From CAZSNT01 sp964607765 (GTDB taxonomy: Bacteria; Verrucomicrobiota; Lentisphaeria; Oligosphaerales; JABHEG01), in assembly GCA_964607765.1 (NCBI GenBank), contig CAZSNT010000057.1, forward strand, positions 1 through 52,362: a stretch of DNA of 52,362 bases. The letters run 5' to 3'. The translations under genes and the position numbers were made by a program. The notes under the pieces are model-generated. The model saw nothing but the letters and a program-made list of their open reading frames with translations, was not told the DNA's origin and searched no databases. Positions 1 through 5,424 of the stretch are shown in pieces. How positions within the stretch are numbered: the first letter of the stretch is position 1; each line of letters begins with the position of its first letter.

Positions 1-28
1 TGAGGTCCGCTGCCAGGTAGCGGCATAC

Positions 29-53
29 TGCCTCACGTAACTGAGGCGTTACG
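29..53. repeat. End of a dispersed repeat element (copy 1)
   Basis: This stretch matches 26935-26959 at 24 of 25 positions. Its first 16 bases are also the 16-bp terminal inverted repeat of the element at 26810-26959. The boundary at 53/54 coincides exactly with the point where the IS110 transposase remnant loses homology, so the element probably inserted there. Read on the minus strand the end contains two interlocking palindromes (CGTAAC/GTTACG and GCCTCA/TGAGGC). The rest of the element lies left of the window or differs: positions 1-28 contain a small CCGCT/AGCGG hairpin and do not match the other copy. Confidence 0.6.
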
Positions 54-98
54 GTCGATGCCGCAGTTGAACTCGGTTTGTGTTTGATGTAACTTCAT
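33..98 (-). pseudogene. IS110-family transposase, 5' remnant
   Basis: An ATG at 98 (minus strand) follows a strong ribosome site (GAGGAGG) and encodes MKLHQTQTEFNCGID. This is the characteristic N-terminus of one group of IS110-family (DEDD) transposases, in which a conserved 'LHARQMYVC'-like stretch normally follows. Homology stops after codon 15, and a further six foreign codons lead to a stop at 33. The foreign codons coincide with the dispersed repeat end at 29-53, so the gene was broken by that repeat. The catalytic DEDD residues and the C-terminal domain are absent from the window. IS110/IS1111-type elements are known to target integron attC sites, which fits the cassette array directly to the right. 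The assignment rests on a short match. Confidence 0.6.
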
Positions 99-138
99 CC
101 CGGGGTCCTCCTCTGTTCGAGTTGTCGTTCGTCCGCTT

Positions 139-234
139 TCTCTGCAACTTGAGCGGATCCTGATGGACGATACCGACAAAGGTGGGTCCTCTGCAAGCAC
201 CCAGGGCGCAGCGCGCTGGATGGAGAAGGCTTAG
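139..234 (+). pseudogene. C-terminal fragment of an unidentified cassette gene
   Basis: An open frame ends at the TAG at 232-234 and directly precedes the attC-like hairpin at 247-310, the usual place for the end of a cassette gene. The last residues read LERILMDDTDKGG and then a small-residue-rich tail. No start codon with a ribosome site is visible, because the upstream part is replaced by the IS110 remnant. It could equally be noncoding; the case rests on position only. I do not recognise the product. Confidence 0.25.
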
Positions 235-246
235 TCAAGTATCAAA

Positions 247-310
247 GAGATCCAGGGGACAGAGAAATCGCTGGCGTTCCTTTCTCTGCCCCCTGATCTC
301 AGCGTTGTGT
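247..310 (+). other. attC-like integron recombination site (left-most, partly decayed)
   Basis: Arms 247-267 and 281-300 form a long hairpin: GAGATC/GATCTC and AGGGG/CCCCT pair with one unpaired C (253) between them, as expected for an extrahelical base. The 3' box GTTGTGT (304-310) fits the attC R' consensus GTTRRRY only partly. Its 8-bp extension (304-311) is the exact reverse complement of the R'' box at 776-783 in the next site. A clean RYYYAAC R'' box is not visible on the left side; the region 231-246 is degenerate. The site separates the remnant frame ending at 234 from the gene starting near 318. Confidence 0.6.
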
Positions 311-317
311 GGTGAAG

Positions 318-815
318 ATGGACGTGGACAGTAAGAACCGGCAAGGCACAGACCTGAACGCTTTCCTGGCGGGACACTCCGCGATTGAGGGCACCGCAGC
401 CGACCGCGAAGTCAGTTCCGAAGACAGAATGGGCGACGACCGGGCGAGGGCATGGTATGACCTCGGTCGAGGGCTCGCGTTTATCAATATCTGCATTGAC
501 CAAGGCTACTCATTCGGGCCGAAGCCATTCGAGGGCACACGTCGAGACTGCGTCAATGCCTTTGCGGCGATCGCGGCAACACGTTGGCACGAAGACGAGT
601 TCTTCGCTCGGATTGGGCGCTATCTGGATGCTTGTATGCACGAGGATCTCGATTGCCTCAAGTACCTGACGACGAATGACCCTCTCTACGCCAAAGATGG
701 TCAAGCGTGGCAACGGCTGTTCGCAGAACTGAAGGAGATGGCAGCAATGGCAGAGGCCTTTGCCGCTACACACAGCACACAACCACAAGATGCTGCCCGT
801 AACGGGCAGATCTGA
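318..815 (+). CDS. Hypothetical protein, integron cassette gene A
   Basis: A 165-aa soluble protein with no signal peptide, membrane segment or motif that I recognise. It is rich in aromatic and acidic residues in the middle (for example AATRWHEDEFFARIGRYLDA near residues 75-95) and looks like a small all-helical domain. The ATG at 318 is preferred because it lies 8 bp after the attC box (304-310); GTG codons at 309 and 312 are alternatives but overlap that box. The stop codon (813-815) lies inside the following attC, a common cassette arrangement. The gene points in the reading direction of the array. Function unknown. Confidence 0.7.
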   Translation: MDVDSKNRQGTDLNAFLAGHSAIEGTAADREVSSEDRMGDDRARAWYDLGRGLAFINICIDQGYSFGPKPFEGTRRDCVNAFAAIAATRWHEDEFFARIGRYLDACMHEDLDCLKYLTTNDPLYAKDGQAWQRLFAELKEMAAMAEAFAATHSTQPQDAARNGQI

Positions 816-825
816 GCGGTTAGCG
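776..825 (+). other. attC integron recombination site A
   Basis: The R'' box CACACAAC (776-783) is the exact reverse complement of 304-311, the start of the same cassette. A hairpin follows: AGAT (788-791), unpaired G (792), CTGCCCGT (793-800), one-base turn, ACGGGCAG (802-809), ATCT (810-813). The R' box GTTAGCG is at 819-825. The extrahelical G in the left arm, the unpaired spacers on both sides of the stem and the R''/R' logic are attC hallmarks. At 50 bp it is short for an attC. Confidence 0.8.
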
Positions 826-1137
826 GGAAATGACCACGAGATTACCCGGAGCGATGGCATCGAGGGCAGCAAGAATGTCCGGCACGAACGGGAGAATGTC
901 ATCGTAGCGATTTGAGGGGGCGCAGACGACAAGGATGGCGATCGGAAAATAGGCCAGATTCTGTTGATATTGCAGATTCTGATCGAGGGTCAGAAAGACA
1001 TCGTAATCTGGGCTGACAACGCGCAGCAAAGCGCCATTCTGCTTGCCTGCCTGTCCGATACCGGGGACTGTGTCCACATCATGCGGCAGATCACGGGAGA
1101 GCCGTCGGGGAACACACTCGTCAAGGAGGACCTTCAC
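820..1137 (-). CDS. DUF5615 PIN-like toxin of a type II toxin-antitoxin pair
   Basis: A 105-aa protein beginning MKVLLDECVPRRL, the usual start of the DUF5615/Mut7-C PIN-like family: acidic D6-E7 at the end of the first strand and a second acidic site at FLTLDQNL (about residue 49-56). Members are predicted RNases paired with DUF433 antitoxins. The start is GTG (1137), overlapping the antitoxin stop by 4 bp (GTGA), so translation is coupled. The pair lies on the strand opposite to the cassette array. Family assignment is firm; RNase activity is inferred from the family. Confidence 0.85.
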   Translation of the reverse strand: MKVLLDECVPRRLSRDLPHDVDTVPGIGQAGKQNGALLRVVSPDYDVFLTLDQNLQYQQNLAYFPIAILVVCAPSNRYDDILPFVPDILAALDAIAPGNLVVISR

Positions 1138-1349
1138 GCCGGCACTCCGGAGACGAGTAGCTCTGCTTTGGCCTCTTCAAGCACAGTCAGCACTTGTTCT
1201 CGGGAGACACTTGGGAAGTCCTGCAGGAAGAGCTCGATGGAATCGCCCCCCTCCAGGTAGTCGAAGAGAGCCTTCACGGGAACGCGCGTGCCCCTGAAGA
1301 CAGGCGTCCCGCCCAGGACGAGCTTGGATGTTGTGATCTCGGTTACCAT
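1134..1349 (-). CDS. DUF433 antitoxin
   Basis: A 71-aa protein with the DUF433 signature: the GGTPVFRGTRVPV segment (about residues 13-25) followed by a short helical region with SREQV, as in the helix-turn-helix part of the family. DUF433 proteins neutralise DUF5615 or PIN toxins and normally repress their own operon. The order antitoxin first, toxin second with a 4-bp overlap is standard. No good ribosome site precedes the ATG at 1349, and the upstream 40 bp lead into the attC at 1389. The pair probably brings its own promoter, as reversed toxin-antitoxin cassettes in integron arrays usually do. Confidence 0.87.
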   Translation of the reverse strand: MVTEITTSKLVLGGTPVFRGTRVPVKALFDYLEGGDSIELFLQDFPSVSREQVLTVLEEAKAELLVSGVPA

Positions 1350-1388
1350 GGTACTAATGTAAATCGGGAATACCGGAGAAACAACGCT

Positions 1389-1445
1389 CCGCTAACTAAC
1401 CAGTGCTGCGGACGCCGCAGGGCCGGCGCTCGCAGACCGTTGGAT
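1389..1445 (+). other. attC integron recombination site B
   Basis: The R'' box CCGCTAAC (1389-1396) is the exact reverse complement of 819-826, the start of the toxin-antitoxin cassette. The stem pairs CTGCG (1406-1410) with CGCAG (1431-1435) and CGCC (1413-1416) with GGCG (1425-1428), with two unmatched bases on each side between them. The R' box GTTGGAT (1439-1445) fits the consensus GTTRRRY fully. The lipoprotein ATG starts 7 bp further on. The site is 57 bp. Confidence 0.82.
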
Positions 1446-1451
1446 GCGGAA

Positions 1452-1865
1452 ATGAACATGACCAGATACACATTGCTTGCCGCCTTGTTGCTTGCCACAT
1501 CGTGCGCGACTCCGCCTGTTGCGACCACTGTGTCACAAGAGTGGATCGATGCCCTGATCGAGAGGAGCTACAAGATTGTTCCCGCAGTACTGAAAACGCC
1601 TGACAAGTCATACGATATAGAATGGCGACGCACAGGTCACTCTATCACGACCATCGCGTTACGAAACACCAAGTCCCAGGACGAGATTCGGATTCGAGAC
1701 TATCCCCATCTGAAGAAAGCCGTTGCCGGACTTCCCGCTGGATCGTTTGTTCGCTATACGTTTTCTGATGACGGGCCTGATCTTCTGGATCTTCAGCAGA
1801 TCAGAGAACTACATGATCTGTGCAGAAGGAACGGACTTGAGTTCCTCCTGCATGAAGGAGGATGA
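1452..1865 (+). CDS. Small lipoprotein, integron cassette gene C
   Basis: A 137-aa exported protein. The N-terminus MNMTRYTLLAALLLATSC has a short basic region, a hydrophobic core and a cysteine at about residue 18 in a lipobox-like ATSC context (A rather than L at -3), so it is probably lipid-anchored. The mature part has no motif that I recognise. A second Met (1458) lies two codons downstream and has better spacing to GGA at 1448-1450. The gene begins 7 bp after attC B and ends one base before attC C, so gene and site together form one compact cassette. Function unknown. Confidence 0.72.
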   Translation: MNMTRYTLLAALLLATSCATPPVATTVSQEWIDALIERSYKIVPAVLKTPDKSYDIEWRRTGHSITTIALRNTKSQDEIRIRDYPHLKKAVAGLPAGSFVRYTFSDDGPDLLDLQQIRELHDLCRRNGLEFLLHEGG

Positions 1866-1929
1866 GCATCCAACCAAGCCCTGCACTTTACGGCACGTTC
1901 CGCGCCGAAAGTGAGGGCAACCGTTGTGC
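1866..1929 (+). other. attC integron recombination site C
   Basis: This is the clearest of the four sites. The R'' box GCATCCAAC (1866-1874) is the exact 9-bp reverse complement of 1439-1447, the start of the lipoprotein cassette. The stem runs GCCCT (1878-1882), unpaired G (1883), CACTTT (1884-1889), unpaired A (1890), CGGC, then back through GCCG, AAAGTG and AGGGC (to 1918). Two extrahelical purines on one arm are the hallmark used by integron integrases to choose the bottom strand. The R' box GTTGTGC (1923-1929) departs from GTTRRRY at one position. The site is 64 bp. Confidence 0.87.
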
Positions 1930-1949
1930 CCGAGAGACCAGAGGGGATA

Positions 1950-2672
1950 ATGCTGGCGGAGATAATCGAAGATGCGTATGATGTGCACGGTCGGTTGCTT
2001 GCGCAGTCGCCTGCCGGCCGGCGACGGAGGGTGTTTCACCCCACGTATCCGATCAAGCGCTTTCTAACACAGCCACTCCAAGAGCATTGTGCGTCTCTGG
2101 AGGACGTCCGGCAGTTCCTGTGTGGCTGTGAGTACATCTCAGACCGTGAGCAGTTTCAGCGGGGTGACTACTGGATGCCCCCGGAGGAGTTCGAACGAGT
2201 TCGCCAAGGGGATTGTGAGGACCACGCGCTTTGGGCTTGGCGTCAACTACTGGCTCTGGACGTTCCCTGCAGATTCGTGGTGGGCAGGTCGGGCCGCTAC
2301 GGCCAAGGACACGCATGGCTCACGGTGCAGAAGGATGGCCGTCACTTCCTCATGGAGTGCCAACGCCCCTTCCTGACAAGCAGACTGCCGCGCTTGAGCA
2401 CGGTGCGGTACAAGCCAGAGATCTCAGTTCAGCTTGATGGTGAACATGTCAAGTACTTCGAGCATGAGCAGAAAGCCTACGATCCCGCACTTGGAGAGGC
2501 GTTCGCCCTTGCCGTCGAATGGTTCACATTCTGGATTGGGCTATCGGGCAAGGTCGTACTGAAGCTGCTGCTGCTACCTTGCCGTGTCCTCTGGAGGATC
2601 GTTAGGAGGAGATCGGCACATCAATCGGCTTCACATGGACCCGGCACGGCTGGCGCCGAGCCGGGCCAGTGA
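1950..2672 (+). CDS. Transglutaminase-like cysteine-protease-fold protein, cassette gene D
   Basis: A 240-aa protein with a transglutaminase-like core: GDCEDHALW supplies the likely nucleophile C89, GHAWLTV supplies H121, and an acidic residue (E136 in LMECQ) could complete the triad. Such domains act as peptidases or amide-transfer enzymes; the substrate cannot be read. Residues about 195-215 form a hydrophobic stretch followed by a basic tail, so the C-terminus may be membrane-associated. ATG 1950 follows GAGGGG (1941-1946); an upstream GTG (1911) lies inside the attC stem and is rejected. The gene begins 20 bp after the R' box of site C. No matching R'' box was found after it, so the right end of this cassette appears lost. 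Confidence 0.72.
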   Translation: MLAEIIEDAYDVHGRLLAQSPAGRRRRVFHPTYPIKRFLTQPLQEHCASLEDVRQFLCGCEYISDREQFQRGDYWMPPEEFERVRQGDCEDHALWAWRQLLALDVPCRFVVGRSGRYGQGHAWLTVQKDGRHFLMECQRPFLTSRLPRLSTVRYKPEISVQLDGEHVKYFEHEQKAYDPALGEAFALAVEWFTFWIGLSGKVVLKLLLLPCRVLWRIVRRRSAHQSASHGPGTAGAEPGQ

Positions 2673-2710
2673 GCCACACGTGAAGCCGGACTGAGGGGGG
2701 TAACAGGCTC

Positions 2711-3220
2711 TCACTGCCCCAGGCTCTCAATGCTCCGATACAGTCTCATCTGCAGACCGCGAAGGACGGGGTGTCGCCGACCGCTGCGGGTCCCCATCGT
2801 TTCCAGCGCCCCTTCCAGCACATCCCGTGCCTCGGCCGGCCGCCCCTGCTGCTGCAGCACTCCGGCGAGGCTCTGCGCCGCTCGGACGTAACCGGCCGTG
2901 TAGCTGAGCGGAGCCCCCTGCGCCCGGTTCAGGGCCGCGAATTTGTCCACAGCTCCCCTGCAGGCCTCTTCCGCGGCGGCCAGTTCGCCGGCTCCGTTCA
3001 GAGCCACGCCGTACTTGGCCAGGGCGTTCGCCCACAGGGCGCGGCAGGTGTTCACCCAAGGCCATGTCGTCTCCAGGCGCTGCGAGAGTTCCACAGCCTT
3101 GCTGAGTTCGTCGCGGCGCCCCGCGGCAAGCCCAGGCCCCGGCGGCCCCGGCAGGTGGATGCAGAGGGTGTCGGCCAACTCGTACTGGTACGCATATTGC
3201 CCGCTCTTTTTCGCCGAGAC
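2711..3220 (-). pseudogene. C-terminal fragment of a TPR protein
   Basis: The minus-strand frame from about 3220 to the stop at 2711 reads as tetratricopeptide-type helical repeats: ALWANALAKYGVALNGAGE, then ACRGAVDKFAALNR, then SLAGVLQQQGRPAEARDVLEGAL. This resembles the C-terminal TPR tail of large PVC serine/threonine kinases. No start codon or ribosome site fits, and upstream of about 3220 the same frame runs antisense to the gene at 3326-4009 with no family character. I therefore read it as the 3' end of a gene whose 5' part was lost, close to the right edge of the cassette array. The exact breakpoint is approximate. Confidence 0.5.
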
Positions 3221-3325
3221 CTGTGTAAAGCCCACGCCCTTTGACGGAACGGAACAACAGGCACCCCGGCAGAGGGCGCCGAACGATCCGGTTGGAGACA
3301 ACATACAACAGAAGGAGACAGAACG

Positions 3326-4009
3326 ATGAAGAACATCACAACGAGCTTCATCATCACGGGATTGATCATCGGGCTCTGTGCGACGGGTCATGCCCGTGTT
3401 GCCCGGCGCGGGGCCAGCTCCAGACGCTCCCCGAACCGTGAGGTCCGCGGGACGCAGCGCTCGGAACAGAAGAGCCCCCACGTCACGCAGACGAGAGATG
3501 ACGAGAGCTCGCGCCGCTCCCCGAACCGCGAGTTCCGCAGGACGCAGCACCAGGAACAGAAGAGCCACAAGGCCACGCAGAGGAGCGAGAACCGGAGCTT
3601 CCGAGACTCCCTGAAAGACACCGACAAAGACAATCGCACGGACGCGGTCGTCGAGCATCGCGGTACGCAACACGCGGAGAACACGGACTTCCGCGACACG
3701 CAGCACGAGGAGAACGTGGCCTACCTGAGCGAGCGCCTGACCGGCAACTCGCGTCTCACCGACACGCAGAAGAGCGACCTGGTCACGTTCGTCGAGACGC
3801 AGTACGGCGAGAACGTCGACTTCCGCGACACGCAGCACAACGAGACGATCGCGTTCATCCAGCAGATCGGGAACGACAGCGAGATGACACACGGCGAGCG
3901 CAAGACCGCGCTGCAGGCGTTCATCGAGACGCAGAGGAGCGAAACCAAGGAGCACCGCGAAAGCCAGCACACAGAGACTCGGGACTACCGTGAGTCGCTG
4001 CGGCAGTAG
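3326..4009 (+). CDS. Exported hydrophilic protein made of 11-residue repeats
   Basis: A 227-aa protein with a signal peptide (MKNITTSFIITGLIIGLCATGHA) and an extremely hydrophilic mature part. Residues 114-223 are ten consecutive 11-residue units with the consensus TQ[HRY]xENxxFR[DE]; further units occur upstream (residues about 43-95), including a 30-residue segment repeated twice (SSRRSPNRE...). At higher order, four units form a 44-residue block repeated about two and a half times. An 11-residue period fits a long amphipathic helix or right-handed coiled coil, as in group 3 LEA proteins, but the consensus differs from theirs. A good ribosome site (AGAAGGAG) precedes ATG 3326. I know no named family for it. 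Confidence 0.75.
   Translation: MKNITTSFIITGLIIGLCATGHARVARRGASSRRSPNREVRGTQRSEQKSPHVTQTRDDESSRRSPNREFRRTQHQEQKSHKATQRSENRSFRDSLKDTDKDNRTDAVVEHRGTQHAENTDFRDTQHEENVAYLSERLTGNSRLTDTQKSDLVTFVETQYGENVDFRDTQHNETIAFIQQIGNDSEMTHGERKTALQAFIETQRSETKEHRESQHTETRDYRESLRQ
3665..3994 (+). repeat. Ten tandem 33-bp coding repeats
   Basis: Each 33-bp unit encodes 11 residues, most starting ACGCAG or ACGCAA (Thr-Gln). Units 1, 2, 5 and 6 are the most alike; units 3 and 7 lack the Thr-Gln and are the most diverged. The divergence pattern repeats every four units (132 bp), which shows that a 44-residue block was duplicated after the 11-residue unit had been amplified. Confidence 0.8.
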
Positions 4010-4066
4010 GTCCGCCACGGTCTCGAGCCGAGGCGAGTCCGTCACGTAACAACTGCGGGGAAGGCG

Positions 4067-4756
4067 CTATTCTCGCGCCTTCTCCGCGGCTTTCTGCAAC
4101 AGCGCGGCCAGGTCGCGATGGCCGCGCTGCATGGCGAATGCTGCGGCACTGTCGCCGTCCGTGTCTGTCAGTGTGGCGTCCGCGCCGTGCTCCAGCAGAA
4201 GCCGGACCACGTCCGAGTGCCCCTCAGCCGCCGCGAACATCAACGCGTTCCAATGCTCGCGGTGATCGACCAGGTTCACCTTGGCACGTTTGTCCAGCAA
4301 CAGCTGCACGACATCGGTGTTCGGGCCGGTGCACGCGTACATCAGCGCTGTTCGCCCGGTGCCGTCGCGCAGATTCGGTTCACCCCCGGCCTTGAGGAGC
4401 GTGTCGACGATCGCTGCGTGGCCATTGAAGGCGGCGAGCATCAGCGGCGTGCGCCCCTGCTCCCCGACAATGTTGGGCGGCGTATTCCTAGCCAGGGCCT
4501 CGCGCACCTTGGCCGCCTCACCGTCGAGCGCCGCAGCCAGGAAGTCGGCTGCAGGCATGGGCGGCTCGGGCGGCTCCGCAGGTGGCGGCGGCTCGGGCTG
4601 TACGGCTGCCGGCGGCGGGGCCGCAACGGACTCTCCCTCCGCTGCGCCGGTGCGCGCTTCCGCGCCGGCATCACGTTTGCCGCAGCCATTGAGCAGCAGT
4701 AGAGTGGCGGAAAGCACGAGAGAGAACGCAAGGTTTGCGGAACGTTGGGTGGTCAT
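4067..4756 (-). CDS. Ankyrin-repeat lipoprotein
   Basis: A 229-aa protein. MTTQRSANLAFSLVLSATLLLLNGC is a lipoprotein signal with the lipid cysteine at about residue 25 (LNGC). A Pro/Glu/Ala-rich linker (about 40-70) follows, then three to four ankyrin repeats: GRTPLMLAAFNGHAAIVDTLL, GRTALMYACTGPNTDVVQLLL, WNALMFAAAEGHSDVVRLLLEHGAD and a shorter last one. Ankyrin repeats bind proteins; the partner is unknown, probably periplasmic. ATG 4756 is chosen because it gives the complete signal peptide; an upstream in-frame start (4789) would add residues with no signal character. The gene is divergent from the remnant at 4845 and convergent with the repeat protein. Confidence 0.85.
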   Translation of the reverse strand: MTTQRSANLAFSLVLSATLLLLNGCGKRDAGAEARTGAAEGESVAAPPPAAVQPEPPPPAEPPEPPMPAADFLAAALDGEAAKVREALARNTPPNIVGEQGRTPLMLAAFNGHAAIVDTLLKAGGEPNLRDGTGRTALMYACTGPNTDVVQLLLDKRAKVNLVDHREHWNALMFAAAEGHSDVVRLLLEHGADATLTDTDGDSAAAFAMQRGHRDLAALLQKAAEKARE

Positions 4757-4844
4757 AGTGCTGCAGTGTATTGCCCCGACTGCCGGCATTCAAGACGGTT
4801 CGGGCGTCTCGCCCTTCCGCCAGCCGGGCCAGAGGAGCCAGCCG

Positions 4845-5273
4845 ATGAGAAGACGGATCGCTGTAACCGGAGTCAGTCTGGCAGCAGTTTGGCTCACGTT
4901 CACGCACGCCGGCGCTGCAGAATGGTCGTGGCAGAAACCCAACGCCACCGTATTACCGACCGGCGATCTCGAGTGGGCTCCGGAGCCGTTCCGATTCGAC
5001 GGCAGGCGTGATGCGACCGGCCGGGGAGTGGACGGCACGATGTCACTCGCCACTGACGCGGATCTCACCGTCGCCGGAACGCCGAACGGGCGTTGTCTCC
5101 GTGGCGAGTTCGAGTTCCTGCGCATCGCCCTGGGCACGCTGGCAGATGCGAGAACGAGCATCGAGGAACTCCATGCCTGGCAGTTCGACGGTCCATTCCT
5201 GCGCGACTGGACGGGACGCCGCCCCCGTGACGGCAAGCGGGACGCGGGTGCTATCGAACTGGCCGAGCGCTGA
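4845..5273 (+). pseudogene. Secreted protein with probable internal deletion
   Basis: A 142-codon frame with a signal peptide (MRRRIAVTGVSLAAVWLTFTHAGA), a ribosome site (GAGGAG) and then AEWSWQKPNATVLPTGDLEWAPEPF. From memory this resembles the mature N-terminus of much larger PVC secreted beta-helix-type proteins. After residue about 55 the sequence changes to segments such as EFEFLRIALGTLADART and FDGPFLRDWTG that look like the C-terminal end of a similar protein. A gene of several hundred codons seems to have lost its middle in frame. It may instead be a genuine small secreted protein. The likeness is from recall and was not tested by alignment. Confidence 0.4.
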
Positions 5274-5424
5274 CGCTTTGTGTCGGGCTCGGGGGCACCG
5301 GCCGGAAGCGCGCTTGGGCAGACCAATTTCACCCCCCCCATTGCAACAGGCATCTTACCCCGTTAGCTTTGCATTGTGCCAAAGCAGCACGCAGCTGCAT
5401 CGGCTCAACGTGAGGTCCACGCGA

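Noticed and set aside
1..2800. Integron integrase gene (intI)
   Set aside because: No tyrosine-recombinase motifs (R...HxxR...Y) in any frame here. If present it lies outside the window.
3665..3994. CRISPR array suggested by regular 33-bp repeats
   Set aside because: Units are contiguous without spacers, in one reading frame, and encode a repeat protein.
3221..4045. Upstream extension of the TPR frame on the minus strand
   Set aside because: It runs antisense to the 11-residue-repeat gene, which has a signal peptide, ribosome site and repeat structure. The extension has low-complexity Leu/Arg/Val content.
4041..4050. GTCACGTAAC as a third copy of the dispersed repeat end
   Set aside because: Only 9 bases match and the flanks do not, so chance is sufficient.
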